This document shows, one piece after another, positions 1 to 12,300 of a stretch of 64,000 nt of DNA. The position numbers and the translations under genes were made by a program. Source of the DNA: Phlebopus portentosus (taxonomy: Eukaryota > Basidiomycota > Agaricomycetes > Boletales > Boletinellaceae). Under the pieces are notes generated by a model that saw only the letters and a list, made by a program, of their open reading frames with translations, was not told where the DNA came from and made no database searches. Numbering within the stretch: the stretch's first letter is position 1; each line of letters starts with the position of its first letter. The DNA lies in the NCBI GenBank assembly GCA_037892935.1, contig JAYXKI010000001.1:1984001-2048000 (forward strand). The letters run 5' to 3'.

Positions 1-911
1 CGGTACGGAGCTGAAGACGTAGTCAAGTGAGTAAGTATGCCATGTCTCCAGCCCATACGCACATTCTTCGGTTTATCTTTTGTGCCCTTGAGATCCCGTC
101 CCCCCGAGCCCGTGAAGGTGCTTGCATGGTACTGTTAGCTGTGGAACATTTTCTGAATTCGCAAAACTCACAATCCGTTACCAAGATCCACATCATCATC
201 GTATCCACCGGAGAGCGCAATCGAGTATGCACCTTGAGGACCAGGCGAAATTCCAGCAACCCATGGCCTAGAAATTTATGAGATTCACCCGGAATGTTTA
301 TACCAAGCATCTTACGCATGAATAGCATCTAAACTGCAAGCTTCCCTGAATATGTACGCCATGAGCCCCCTTAAAAACAGATATGTCATCCGAGGGCTTA
401 CCGAGTTTCCCACCATGCTCCAATATCAACGCCTGGAATATGACCGTATTGTTTTCTATTCACGTATTGATATCAGCCATACCGTGGATAACACCAAAGA
501 AACATACGGATTCTGAGTCCTTTTATTAACGCTACGGGGCTCTCCTTCCATGTCAACGTGCGTATAAGTAGCAACACGATATGTACGCGCCGAGCGATCT
601 TGCTCAATGACAGCATAGTCGATTTTCTTCCCGGTGTTGCGCCTGCTCCTCCGCAATCCATTACTTTCCGCAGTCGCTTCGACTACACGCGCAGATTTAC
701 GTGGGCGTCCTTCTTCATCATCTTGCTCATTTTCCTTCATTTCGTCTTTTTTCGGCTTGCGCTTTTTAGACTCTTTCGCAGGCGGCTGCGGTTTAGGCTT
801 TGTGGCCAGCATAGTATTCTTAACATCATCCAGTCCAAGTTCTTCAAGGAGCTTTTTGTTCCTCTCGATATTCGCGAGACGCTCGCGTTCAGCCTCTGTT
901 ATACGCGCCAT
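1..911 (-). CDS. SRA-YDG (PUA-like) domain protein, 3' end outside window
   Basis: Hand-built model on the minus strand: exons 911-508, 455-402, 345-316, 267-172, 120-63 and 10 to beyond the left edge, with introns of 48-56 nt, all GT...AG. Exon 1 encodes a charged, Lys/Arg-rich N-terminus starting MARITEAERERLANIERN. The next exons join to the SRA fold signature: YGHIPGVDIGAWWETR, then HAPWVAGISPGPQGAYS, then ALSGGYDDDVDLGNG, then FTGSGGRDLKGTK. SRA domains bind 5-methylcytosine or hemimethylated CpG in DNA (family knowledge from UHRF1/SUVH proteins). No RING or SET domain is visible in the part present. The C-terminus is missing because the gene runs off the window. A role in reading DNA methylation in the nucleus is inferred; it fits the CpG-biased decay of the transposons in this window. 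The family call is firm, the exact partner proteins are unknown. Confidence 0.88.
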
Positions 912-1273
912 GGCTTGCTAGAAATGAGAGAGACAGAAGGAGAAATGTGCAGCGAGAAGATGAAAGTGCGCTTAAAACATAAAAAAGACGTGTTGCTACG
1001 CGAAGCCGTCAAATTCAAACTCCGACTTACACGAGTTAGTTTGGACTATTGGGTACCCCTCGATGGCTACTTAATGCAGAACCATTCACTGAACGAAGTA
1101 TAGTAGTATAGCCGTGTTGCCACGAAATTGGGTATACACATACTAATCCGAACCAAAATCGTCTGAGCATTGCAAGTGTGTACAAAGAAATAGTCGAATG
1201 AAAACAGAGAAAATCCATTTCTAGGTATAGTCCTTATGACACAGGATACGACTGATCCACCAATCACAAGAAA
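912..1273. other. intergenic spacer between SRA gene and SEC9
   Basis: About 360 bp holding the upstream region of the SRA gene and the 3' flank of SEC9, both minus strand. No conserved protein, RNA gene or clear TATA box was recognised in it. Confidence 0.5.
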
Positions 1274-2633
1274 TTACCGAACAATCCTGTTGAGCTAGAA
1301 CGGCGTCAGATACTGCATAGATAAGATACGCGGACGCTTACCTTGGCTGTGTTGATATCGACCTTCATGCCGAGCCTGTCAGTCTTGTCGGTGACACGCA
1401 CGAGACGCTGGTTCTGGGTCTCAAGCTCTGAACCCATAGAAAGACCTAGTGCCTTCATGCGCTTCGTAGCATCCAATATTTCGTCCAAGTTGTCCTCGAT
1501 TTCGTTCTCCATTTCATCGTCAGACTCTGTCGCCTCGAACTGATACCTCTTCCTCTGTTCCTTGCGCATCGCCAACTCGGTAGACGTCATTTGACGTCTG
1601 CCAGCAATACCTTCGCTATTTTGGAAGCCAAACGTGGCGCCTCTTCCAACACGATTCTGGGAATCGCGGACTTCTTGCATTGTTAACTCGCGCTCGGTCA
1701 TTTCTTCCTGATACCTCTGTTCGCGCTTTCGCTCTTGAGCCAGGCGCTTTGCATCTTTGTTGAAGGTGACTGCAGGAATGAAAATAGATCTGTTGAGCTT
1801 CTTGATCTCATCCGCGTTGTCCTCGGCACGAAGAGCGTGGCCCTTTGCAACATCGATGTGGCGCTCGGTGTCTGCGATTTTCTCTGTAAAATGAAAGAAA
1901 TTTCAATTTTTCAGCTATTCGCGAAATACAGGCAGTGAAATCAGAAATCGTATTTACCTGATTGTTCTCCGAGACGAAGCAAAGTGGACCTGCCAACTTC
2001 CTCGGCTTCGCGCGCGATACGGAGGGCGTTCCGCGTCGTCTGGACAGTATCCTGCTTCAAGAATCTGGTCTGCTTGATGACTTCGTCGACATCCTCTTCG
2101 TTCTCTTCTCCGGTAGTAGGAGGAGGACGGCCTGCTGTGGGACCGTCATAGAATCTGTCCCTGGGAGTTTCGCTTGGTGGAGCCGAGCCGGCGAATAAAG
2201 CGTTTCGGTCCGCATCAAGGTCGCGTTCGCCTCGTCTGTATGGGTCAGAGACGACACTCGTAGCACCGTATTCGTTGCGGTCGCTGTATCTATCCACCGG
2301 CGGGGGCTGCATCGAGTCATCGTTGTAACCAATACCTGGGTCTGAATGCTGTCGTCCGTAGTTAGGACGATTCGGTTCCCCATAGACAGAACCGTCAGAG
2401 TTCTGCCTGTAGGCACCGTTATAGGCAGGACCATCACAGTTCTGCCTGTAGGTATTGCCATAGGCTCTCGGATCTGAGAGATCCCCGTCTCTGCTGGCAA
2501 CGTATGTGGTCGCTGATGAACGATATGAAGGGGGACCAGTTGAGCCGGGTGATGTCGATCCACGGTTCAGAGCAGGTGATGCTTCAACTGGGGGGATAAG
2601 AGGCTGGCTCTTGTTTTTCTTGAACCATGACAT
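1274..2633 (-). CDS. SEC9: Sec9/SNAP-25 family plasma-membrane t-SNARE
   Basis: Exons 2633-1958, 1883-1342 and 1294-1274 with introns of 74 and 47 nt give a 412-residue protein. The ATG at 2633 opens MSWFKKNKSQPLIPP, typical of fungal Sec9. After a Pro/Ser/Tyr/Gly-rich disordered N-terminus (about residues 20-175) there are two SNARE helices: Qb at about 180-260 (VIKQTRFLKQDTVQTTRNAL, with EQSEKIADTERHIDVAKGHA across the first intron) and Qc at about 348-412, ending NTAKLNRIVR through the tiny last exon. Polar Q residues lie at the expected central layer. There is no transmembrane segment, as usual for SNAP-25-like SNAREs. The protein would form the exocytic SNARE complex with Sso1- and Snc-type partners at the plasma membrane. 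The last exon is only 21 nt; using the first AG would give a 29 nt intron, too short, so the second AG was chosen. Confidence 0.92.
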
Positions 2634-2777
2634 GGTGGAAGGAGGCGATAACTAGTGGGAAGTGGAAGATGATGGTTGTTGGTCGATCGTTAAAAGCGAA
2701 AGCGACAGAGTTGCACTGCACAAACACAGGACAATCGTATTACGTAATAAAACTAGAATTAACAGGCTATTTTACTT

Positions 2778-5208
2778 TTACGACCGTTGCTTGCTCTTCT
2801 TCAGCTCCTGGCTTTTCTTCCCGATTACAGTCACCCCTTTCCCGGATTTTACAAGACTCTTCAAGGCATCATCCTTCTCCTTATTGGCACTCTTCGTCCC
2901 TTTTGGTCTCGCAAAGTTATCCACGTTCTTCTCCAATACCTGGCGCTGCTTCTTCCGCTTCTTTCGTTCCTTGGTTCGCAACGCTCGCTTCTCGGTCGGG
3001 GTGAGCTCGCTCTTGGTTCGTAATTCGGAAGAGCCTGGCTCAAATACTTCTTCAGGAGCAAGTATAATTGATGCAGCTTTTGCAGTGGGTAGAGGAGATT
3101 CGAGTGAGACTGCCGAAACATTGGATACCGTCGAGATAGTAGCTTTAGGCTGGAATATAGATAGTTTTTTACTTGCCGAGGAATGCGGCTATTACAATAC
3201 GAACCTGTTTCGGGGTGAAGTGAGCGTTGCAAAGTGCGTCGAGCTTGTAGCAGATGTTTTCCCATTGCTTCTCGATTTCTTCATGCTCCTTTTGCAACCG
3301 CGCGTCTCTATCATTAGTCGACCCTCCAGATTGGGAAGCAATATACTCGTTTTCGTATATTTGAGCAAGCGATTCCTTGGATTTCGCGTCCTGCAGCTCG
3401 AACACTTGAGAAGGAAGGAATGCTTTATCGTCAACCGGCCGTTTCCCGATTACATCGTCAAATCGACCGTCGATGATTCGAGCTTTTATTCTTGCTTCTA
3501 AATCTTGCACAATCTCCTCGGTCACGACCGGTACGGCCTTGGTTACACGCCCAAACTCGAGATCCTCCTCCAGGAGAGCGTTTTGGGGACGCGCTCTCGA
3601 CGTGACCTCCCCCTTGAGTACCCACTCCTTCTCAGCAACGTTTTCTGCCTCCAATTCCAAAATCTGTCTGCGAAGTTCCTCCATTCTGGCTTCGTGGGTG
3701 GATAGTCCTGTGATTCAATTAGCTGATAAGCGTCGAAGATCATTTTAGAATTAAATACCAGACTTTGATGCTTCAGCATCGTCTTCATCTGCAAACAAGT
3801 CATCCTTTAATCGACTGACTGCTTCTCGCCCTACGTCTGATCGGTCTGTCTCGCTCTCGGACCGAGACCCGACGTCAATGTCCTCTTCCTCAAAGTCCCC
3901 AACATTTTCATCTCCGACGTCGTCACGTTTATCGGAGTGGTCATCGTCATCATCCCCGGCTCCATCGAGGGCGTCTCCTATCCAATTGTCAACGCTGGAC
4001 AAAGACAGTCCTTTACCCTTGGCCTTGATCGTCTTTACTTTAACCTGTTCGTTAAAGTGCACTTTTGAGCGTTTCGCCGGCTCTACGGGCAACAGACTAG
4101 CTTTGCGCTTCCGAGGGTGGGCTGATCCAGGCGGTGGGTCGAAGAAGTCCGTGTAATATGCTTCTGTTAATAGAAAAATGTCACAAATCCAGTCGGAAGG
4201 TGACAAAGAAGGGAACGGACCTCCACCAGCAGATTCCGACTTTTCGTTGTTATCGCCTAATGGCGTGAAGAAGTCAATTTCACCCTCCTCCTCAGAATCT
4301 GCATCGTCAAGGATCTTCGATAGGGAGCCATGTGAAACGTTCTTGGCCTCCGCTTCTTCTATTTCGGCGTTGAAATCTTCAAGGCTGAAGAAATCATCAT
4401 CAAGTCCCGCATGCCTCTTTCTGCGATTTTTCCGTAGACCTGGTCGAGGTGAAGGACCTGCGTCTAGGTCCGTGTGTTCCTCCTCCTCTTCCATATATTC
4501 CTCGTCTGAGGACGGGTCCCTGAGTTCTGTAATCTTTTCTTCCAGCTCTTCTTCGGCAGATTCACTGCCCTCGCTGTTGTCATCGTTGCCATTGCTTTCC
4601 TCTACGTCATCCTCCCCGCTGCTCATGTCCAACCCTTCCATGCCTGCCATTTCCTCAAGCTCGTCAGCATCGAGTTCATCGTCATCATCATCGTCGCTCG
4701 AATCAAGTCGGTCTCGGCCCGTCATGTCACCAGCAGCAAAGGCTTCATCCAACGTGTCGCATACGTTCTTCGCTTTCAACTCTACTTGTGCCCAGATTTG
4801 TTCATCGTCCATGCCATCGACAAAAAGTGCCGAAAGCGGCGTCGTATTGAGAATAGCATGGCTGATAGGAGGCGCTCGTTTTTCCTCCGCCCGACTTGTA
4901 GACCGGATTTGAGCATGGGTCTGTGGTGCTTCTGCTGGACCGATGGAATCCAGTAGGTCTTTCAAATGAGGGAAGGCTCGAGATTCGGACTTTAGAGCTT
5001 CCAAGGGAACCATATAAGCCACGTCATCTTGTCCAGACAGAAGACATAACTCACTTAAGTCAAAGATATATTTCGCTGCGGTCAGTGCGGCTTCTTGAAT
5101 GTCTTTATCACCAGAAGCGTATGCCTCGGGTTTCTCGTCAATTAAAGAGACCAAGCGACTAAGCTCGGCAGGTAAGTCGCTCTCAGTGGAGACATTTTCG
5201 GCGCTCAT
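2778..5208 (-). CDS. MPP10: U3 small nucleolar ribonucleoprotein subunit Mpp10
   Basis: Exons 5208-4221, 4163-3759, 3707-3205 and 3149-2778 (introns 57, 51 and 55 nt) give 755 residues. The start is the ATG at 5208 (MSAENVST); the frame is open further upstream but only with a GTG. Family marks: DGMDDEQIWAQVELK near the N-terminal third, very long Asp/Glu/Ser acidic runs, YTDFFDPPPGS, then EWVLKGEVTSRARPQNALLE and the segment ending IDGRFDDVIGKR, and a basic C-terminal tail. Mpp10 with Imp3 and Imp4 is part of the U3 snoRNP/SSU processome that processes 18S rRNA in the nucleolus (family knowledge). The 57 nt intron at 4164-4220 is in frame and stop-free, so an annotation program may retain it; the pyrimidine-rich acceptor and family alignment argue for removal. 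SEC9 starts only 144 bp beyond its stop on the same strand. Confidence 0.93.
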
Positions 5209-5936
5209 GGCGCTGAGTAGAAGTTGCACAGAGACAAGGTGGGTGTTCTGGACAAAGTGGTTCGGAAGTACAAGCGAGTCGACAAAATTAGTAGCACACA
5301 CAACACTTTACAGCCGAACAAATATGCGCAAACAGATCGAGTCGCGGCAGTTGTTTTTGACTCTACCTTTCTGAGGCTCACTCATATTGCTTCTATTTAT
5401 CTGTTATTTCCCTAGGGAAGAACTGGTTACTTCAAGGAGGACAATGGTAAAGAAGCATTGCTGTTCTAGAACAGACGTGAGATTTCAACGACACTCGGGA
5501 AAAGAGGGATCTCATGTTGTGGTCAAAGCTCAATGACCCAGGCTCTCGGCAAGTACCAACTACAATAGGTACGGACGGACTCGCAGACGGGAAAGGAATT
5601 TTGGGCCTCGTAAAATGGTCATCTTCGCTTGCCCTCACAACGTTGTTGTTGGCAACTATAGTTTGCTTACCTTTTCTGGTATAACAAGCTTTTGTGTTTG
5701 TCTCTGAGCGCCTTCCATTTGTCGTTGTGGCATAGGAGAACAATGAATCGGCCGGTCCTGGATAGTATAAAATGCGAGACTCAAGTTCAAACCGTTTATC
5801 GTGCTCTTTATTCTTTCTCTCCCGTCAAGTGTCTGGACACTTCATTCATTTCTTGAAACTTAGAGCCTTTCTTTTACACCTTGAGTTTCTGTGCGACCTC
5901 CAAGCCATCTTCTTTCGTCCAGACATCCTTCATACG
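5209..5936. promoter_or_regulatory. divergent promoter between MPP10 and the SUR7-like gene, TATA at 5766-5772
   Basis: The two genes are head to head, 728 bp apart. On the plus strand TATAAAA at 5766-5772 lies about 165 bp upstream of the ATG at 5937 and is a likely TATA box for the SUR7-like gene. No TATA box was evident for MPP10, as is common for ribosome-biogenesis genes. No other gene was recognised here. Confidence 0.55.
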
Positions 5937-6867
5937 ATGATTGCCGGTCTTTCAAAAGCTGTGACACTTTACCTCGCCACAATCCTGGCCTTGACGGCTC
6001 TGTTTTTGACCTACTTCGCCTTTCTGGCGCCAGTCCTGCTTTTGGAGGATAGGGTCTCCCTCTTATCAATCACTCCATCGACGTCTCTGCAGGATAACTC
6101 ATCCTCAAGTAACGATGTTGATGGAGCGACTCTACGCATCGGCGCGCTCGGTCGGTGGCACAGACCTTTCTATCATTGGAGTGAATGATTCATGTGGCTG
6201 TTAATAGGATCATGTTCGCGATCAAAGCGTGACGAGGGCCTAAATTGCACGCAAGCCACACTATCTCCAACATACGGTCAGGCTGCTTTCCCGGCCACTC
6301 GACTTTTCACTGACTTACTGTGCTCTGACCAGACCTTTCCGACCTTCCCTCCAACGCGTCTCTACTTTTAACCGGACCTCCATCGGCCTCGCCCGGCTTC
6401 ATCGCAGTCTCACTAGGCTTCTCTACCATTTTTGTATTTCTCTTTTCCATCATCTCTTTGCGGACTAAATTGGGCCCGAAGCTGGGTGCTGCGCTGGACA
6501 AACCTTTCCTTAATCGTGGTGTTGCATGGCTTGGCTTAATAGGATTCATGATCGGTAAGAAATCACTTACTCAGCATTTCAATCTGCAAGCTGACAGACT
6601 TCTAGGTCTGACTGCATTCCTTGTTATTCGCATGTGGTTTGGAAAGGCCATCGATGACTTTAATTCGGGTATTAAGAGCTTGGGCGAGGATGGACCGGCT
6701 TTGGTTGCTTCCACGGGAAATGGTTTCACCAGTACGTTCTTCCTGCGATTTTCCGTGTATCGCGTAAGTTCCTAATGGGACTCTTAGTGGTCTGGGTGGG
6801 ATATTCATTCCTCGCTGTCCCCCTCGTGTGTTCGCTGGCAAAATTACATGTTACAGCGGGCAAATAA
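5937..6867 (+). CDS. SUR7/PalI-family four-helix plasma-membrane protein
   Basis: Five exons, 5937-6150, 6208-6276, 6333-6554, 6606-6731 and 6788-6867, joined by introns of 51-57 nt, give 236 residues. The chosen start gives MIAGLSKAVTLYLATILALT, a first membrane helix; an in-frame ATG at 5772 lies directly on the TATA box and was not used. The extracellular loop contains LEDRVSLLSITPS and NDVDGATLRIGALGSCSR, with the GxCS pattern and further cysteine typical of this family. Three more hydrophobic segments follow (GFIAVSLGFSTIFVFLFSII, the WLGLIGFMIG/LTAFLVIRMW stretch, and the C-terminal VWVGYSFLAVPLV). Family members include Sur7 of eisosomes and PalI/Rim9 of ambient-pH sensing; the sequence does not decide which role applies. 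The exon phases all agree (phase 1), which supports the model. Confidence 0.85.
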
Positions 6868-7305
6868 AAGAAAGGAGTAGTTTCAAAAGCTCAAGAATGG
6901 AGATTCTCCCCGTCATCAGTGATATTTGCGGACCATACTATACTATTCCCGAATGTTGATTTACACGCATTACATAATGAAGATCATTGTAGTTTACATA
7001 CACAGCGGGCAAACAGTTATTTAGACCGGGAATAAATTCATCACTAGATGGCAAATGAAATTTGAAAGGTAATAATGCATTTAGTCACATAATATATTTG
7101 ATGTCTTTTCCTTAGCTAAATGCTAAACTATATTTGAAATAAGAAACGGGATTTAGATTTGGTAGTGTAGGAGTGAAAACTCAAATGAATGTCACATGTT
7201 GTCAACTTGAGTGGTTAACCACATGGTCAACCACAGTTGAAAACTCAGAGTGAAAAATTGGCATGTGGTAAACTCAAAACTTAGAGATTTGTAATATAAA
7301 CATTT
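6868..7305. other. AT-rich intergenic stretch, no gene seen
   Basis: Downstream flank of the SUR7-like gene up to the first LTR. It is AT-rich, with a perfect 12 bp palindrome GTGGTTAACCAC at 7211-7222. No coding region or known repeat was identified. Confidence 0.4.
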
Positions 7306-7334
7306 GTAAGTGTTACAAAAATTGTGGATACCTG

Positions 7335-8784
7335 ATGCGATGTGGAATTAGATGCTTTATGCATCAAATTATGCAGCCTAATCAAGAACATTTCGAAAGG
7401 CTTCAGAGACAGAATAGTGGAGGCAATTCTCACCCACTAATGCAGCAAGGACCTGGGGAGGTAGCTGCAGAAGATGTTCCAGAAGAACCCGGTCAATGAT
7501 ACTATAAAGATGAATGTGACAAGAGGGAGGACCCATATGATTTGCAGGAAGGATTATCTAGAATGCACATTGGACACACTCCTCCACTGGAACAAAGCTA
7601 CATACAGATGGAAGATTAGAACATTGCAAGATACATAGAACTCCTGGAGAAGAGACGCTATCGACAAGGTGCAACCAGACACTTTGTGTAAGGACTCGAA
7701 CATTTTCCTTTTCTTTTCTTATGTCATCACTCATTTTAATATTCTTTTCTTTTTCTTTTACTTTTTCTTATACACTTACTCATCCATTTGCTGGAACATT
7801 CCATGATGTTCTATCATGCTCACTAATCACCCCACTCCTTTGACATGTGACTTCTTATTAGAGTATACCTTTCATGTGCTTGAAGCCTATATAAGTAGAT
7901 AGTTTGACTTGTTTGTTTCCTTATCTTTCTATTCTACTTACCTTCACTGCGACATAGGTATCTACTCTTATATTATTAGTTTACTGAATTCTACTTACCT
8001 TCACTGTGACATAGCATTCGACGGTCTGGACTTAAGCCTTGTCTTAGCTGTCTCGACCTGAGCAATGCATTTGAGATTATCTCATTTGCACTTATTTGTT
8101 ATTATGTTGGCCTGCCTTGACTCAGTCCTTGAGCCATCTGCCTAACACTTTGTTCATGAAAGCCTGGTGTGTACAAACTGCTATTTGGCATATTAAAGGA
8201 GTTGGGTTCTTTTGGAGTGGCTCCTCAAGAACTTCATAGAGCGCTTAGTAACAAGAGAGGCAGCCGATGCCAAGATTCGACATAAGCCTGGACCCTCAGA
8301 ATGAATGTTTGACCAACCATTGCCGAATTGCGGAATGAGTGCATATGAGCATAAAGTGTCCATATGGCTCGAAGATAGGAATATCTATACATTGAAAGTT
8401 GGCGTGAGAGCTTGGATCAATCAGCATCGTCACTAGACCTTGTGCTGACACACTGCAGTGGAAGTCAATTGGCCAGTGTATTATAGGGTGCCATCAGATG
8501 TTGAAGATCTTACAGAAGAAGCAATAGCACGGATGCTAGAAGCATGGGAATGCTTGGAAGAAGGGGTTATCACAGTAGACAAATAGTGTGGCATGAATCA
8601 CCTGGAACAACGGTTCAGGTTAATAACGGGCACTGGACTACAGTACTCCAACATCAGTATAGTGGCCTGGCATAGAAGGGTATCTGCCAAGTTTACACAG
8701 CCACCAAAGATAATCTCCGAAGATCGGCAGGGGTTGCCGATCTCAAATCCCGAGATAACAGTTAGCCCCATGATGGAAGACTAA
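7335..8784 (+). pseudogene. decayed LTR-embedded ORF of family B
   Basis: The sequence follows the 327-codon LTR ORF of element Y (49894-50877) from its ATG to its stop but is broken by several stop codons and by the D LTR at 7687-8147. The tail from about 8593 to the stop at 8784 is still open and ends ITVSPMMED like the other copies. It is clearly non-functional. Confidence 0.7.
7687..8147 (+). mobile_element. solo LTR of family D
   Basis: Begins TGTAAGGACTCGAAC and ends CTGCCTAACA, flanked by the duplicated CTTTG (7682-7686 and 8148-8152). It is 461 bp. It matches, in opposite orientation, the 13816-14222 plus 25787-25800 copy that belongs to the D element remnant. Contains CTATATAAG, a likely TATA box, near 7890. 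Too short to hold an ORF like those in A and B. Confidence 0.85.
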
Positions 8785-9385
8785 TGGCAGAAGCTCGGCC
8801 GGAGTAACGGAGCACTGGCAAAGCGAGATCGTAGCACATGAAAGAAGTCTCTCATGGGAGGATTAGCGTTAAGGATTAACATGTGATAGGAACAGTGATC
8901 GATAGAAGCATGGGGAAGCTTCTTTGGAATGGAGGTAAATAAGGGCCTGCCTAATATAGAAGGAAGTATGTGGTGGTGCTACCAGAAATGTCAGTAGCAC
9001 TACCAGGATTATCAGTGGTATCACCGACTGAAGACTGTAGTGGTGAAACTAGCTGAAACATATTGTCCTGACCAATGGCAAGGCATAGTCGATAGTATTT
9101 GGTAGTCGGTAGTATTCAGTAGAAAGTTTATTTAAAGCGCCAGCTGAGTGGGGTGTTGTCCCTTAGCAAAATTATTTTGTACTCTCAATCATAACTGTAC
9201 CCCTTTGATTGAACCTCTGCTCTACTGCTGGGTTAAGCTTGAGCCTATAGCTCACTTTTTAGTAGTACATCTAACCTTTGCTACTCTACTCTCTAATTAT
9301 ACATTGTCAGAAGGAGGAAGCAGGGACTTATTCTGGTACGCTCAGACTGACCACCTTGTCTAAAAATACTGGTCCCAACAGTAAG

Positions 9386-12300
9386 CGTAGCATAAAATTT
9401 TTCATTGGTACTTACTGCTTGTGAATAATGTCTGTACACATTCTCTCACCTGGCAAGCTTGAAGATAAGCTTTAGGACCTCACACACTTACTTCTGTACC
9501 TTCCCACTAACATATCAAGTGGAAGCAATTTATATAATTTCAAATTCTTCAAGCTGGATGCTCAGTTGATTAGCAACTATGATCTCGATGGGGCCATGAA
9601 CTACAAATTTGAAGTTGTATTTGCCTCCGGGGGCTGAAAGAAGGGAATTATATTTCTGAAACAGGGGCATGGACTTACAGCAGTGGTGGACATGCTTCAA
9701 AACTATAATATACTTTTCTTCAGTCATGCCATGCTCCAAAGGTGGGTTCTTGATTTACTTTATTCAGCCAATGAGGCCATCAAAGTGGTATGTCTTTTAT
9801 CAAATTTGTTTCTAAAAGCATATACTTAGGTTTTGAGCAGGTCAAGTCTAATTGTAACATACCTGTTGATCTAGCACTCCTAGATTTAATAAACAGTCCT
9901 TCAAAATAAAAGCAGACCAGTCTGGATGAAAACAACAAGAAGAAGAAACTTAAGTTTGATCTAGGGAAGCTGAAGAAGAAGGAAAGTGGAGGGAGGCTGG
10001 CAGATCCTCTACTGGGTAAGTTGAGGATTCTTTGCTTGGACCATCCTGACAAGTACTACTATGCTGGAAATAGATGTCCTACAGTGTGGGAGAAGAAGTC
10101 AGCATTCCACAAGCATGTCTTTAAGCATGCTATAGTTTGCTTTTACATATCTTAAGATCTACAGCAACGAGTCAATGACCATCTTCAAAAATGGTCTCTT
10201 GGCTATTACTTTGAGACAGAAGAGGCCATAGAGGATAAACTGATCAAGGAATAGATGACATCATCTAAGAACTGAAATTCTAGAAGGAACCTGAAAGAAG
10301 TTGTGAAATGCTGTGGCCATGAGCAGCTTATCAAAAAAATTAACTTTGCTGTTCTCAAGATATGCATATATTTGTATGTAGCTTATCAAAAACCTGATAT
10401 TACTGTTCTCAAGGTTATATGTGCATGTAGCATCTCTGCATTTATTGTCAATAGAAAGGAGTGGAGAGATCTTCTCTGCATTGCCAACCTGAAATACTAT
10501 CTGCTGAGCTCAAAAATGTTCATGAACACCCTTATCCTAGCTAAGTATGCTTTCATCAAGTCCAAACAACTTGAGCACCTTCAGACCTGTAAAAATCTGA
10601 CAGTCAGTTTTGATAGAGGCATGATGGCCAGCCTTCAGTCAATTTATACAGTTTATATAATCACCCCGTAGCATAGGGCCTTCTTGGTGGAAAGCAGTCA
10701 GGCTTCCATGGAGTCTCATACCACTAAACATTTATTCAAAGTACTCAATTTGGTGAGTGAACTATTTTGATATTTCATTGCACTTCTGTATTGTGAGCTT
10801 GTAATATTTTGTTGCACTTCTGTTCTGAAGGTGAGTACATGATATTTCATTGTACTTCTGTACTGACATTTCTTTGCACATCCAATTATAGGTTATCAAA
10901 ACTATCAGTCCTGAGAGATTCAGAGGTATTACCTCTGATAATACTGGAAACACCTCTTGTTAGAGGTGTAGGTCTAGGGTTACACCAGTTTCAATCCTTT
11001 TGCCTAAGCAGCAGTATGTTGTGTAGAGGTGATCTATCTACCCATATTCAGCTATACCACATGGTCCCCTTACTATCCTTTCTAGTTACAGTCCTGGTTA
11101 GCGATACTTTCAGAGACAAGGTAGAGTAAGAGCAGATTGGGATTTTCAAGAGATGTAGTAGTACAAAGTACACAGTAGATAGTGAGTTAAGACACTGTTG
11201 CTGTGTGTTAAGACACTTGTCACTATGTGTTAAGAGGATCAAAAGATGGGAGAAAGAGGGCCTACTTCTAACACTATTTATGCTTTCTAGATAATCCATT
11301 TTTCATCCTATTTCTTACTCATCTTCTCTTCACTTCACTCCACCTTTCTCCACTTCTCTTCACTATTACATCACTTGCTTTATCATTCTGCTCCACTGAG
11401 TACCACTTTGCTCCAATGTATCTCCACTATGATAGAATTCTATGGAGTTGCTAACTGAGACAATAAAGATGCTGTTCTAGTATGGAAAGCTTCACTATCA
11501 GTGCTCCATTATGATGTTGATTCTATCATCAGGTGGGATTGTAGCTCTTAGTGCAATGTAGGTAGCTTGATATGTAACTCTTTGCTGTTTGTCTTGTGGT
11601 CCAAAGAGTGTAAGCACAACTTGCACATTGGTATTGTGATGTTGGGTTGGTGTAGAGTATAGTCTAATACATACCATAAACTATATGAGTTCTGCTGGAG
11701 AATGCAGTTGTGTTCGAGTGACTAGCCATGCTTTGCCTAAAAGTCAAATGTCACGAATGTACTATCATATCCTTCATTGGAGTACCAGTTGTAGTTGCTT
11801 GGTGTCCTGGTTTGTATTTCTTGGTAAATAAAGGTTTGCTTGTACTGTAGAAGCTGGACATGAATTGTGCAGCTCTGGCTTGTACCATCCTAGTCTCCTC
11901 CAAGTTATTAGGTCTGCAGCTCAAGGGGTTTGAGTTGTAACAATAAGTTCCTCATGTTGCTTGGGTATTATAGGATTTGGTGGATTGGCATGTAACGCTT
12001 CTTGCATGTGATGTTGGACTTCAATCTGGCAGTCATGCATTTTGCTTATAGCATGACATACTGTAAAGTATATCTCATAAAGGACTATGTACATTCGAGC
12101 ACAAGTCTGACAGTGCTGGAATGCCAGTGATGTCTCTATTGGGCTCAGATTAGCCTTTAGACTTTAGTCGTTAGGCATTAGCCTTTGATAGTTGTATTCT
12201 AGACTCCTCGAGCTTCTAGTAGTTTGATCACTTCTTGACTTCTTTTGATTGGGTCAGATTAGGAGTTTGGTCAGCAGTGTTAAGGTGACAGTTAGCAGTA

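Larger units (their letters stand above)
7311..9380 (+). mobile_element. old solo LTR of family B, interrupted by a family D solo LTR
   Basis: Starts TGTTACAAAAATTG and ends GGTCCCAACA, matching the ends of the better preserved family B LTRs in this window. Removing the 466 bp taken by the D LTR and its duplication leaves 1604 bp, the same length as B LTRs (1605-1606). The flanks GTAAG (7306-7310 and 9381-9385) are a 5 bp target-site duplication, so this is a complete solo LTR left by LTR-LTR recombination. It is the most diverged B copy in the window. Confidence 0.88.

Noticed and set aside
4178..4912. Serine-rich 244-codon frame on the plus strand
   Set aside because: Shadow of the acidic Asp/Glu runs of MPP10 on the other strand.
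5209..5301. N-terminal extension of MPP10 starting at 5301
   Set aside because: The codon at 5301 is GTG, not ATG; the family-like start is the ATG at 5208.
5772..5936. Upstream in-frame ATG for the SUR7-like gene
   Set aside because: It overlaps the TATA box and adds 55 residues not typical of the family, whose members begin at the GLSK membrane helix.
7201..7310. Terminal inverted repeats of a MITE around the GTGGTTAACCAC palindrome
   Set aside because: No matching second end or target duplication could be found.
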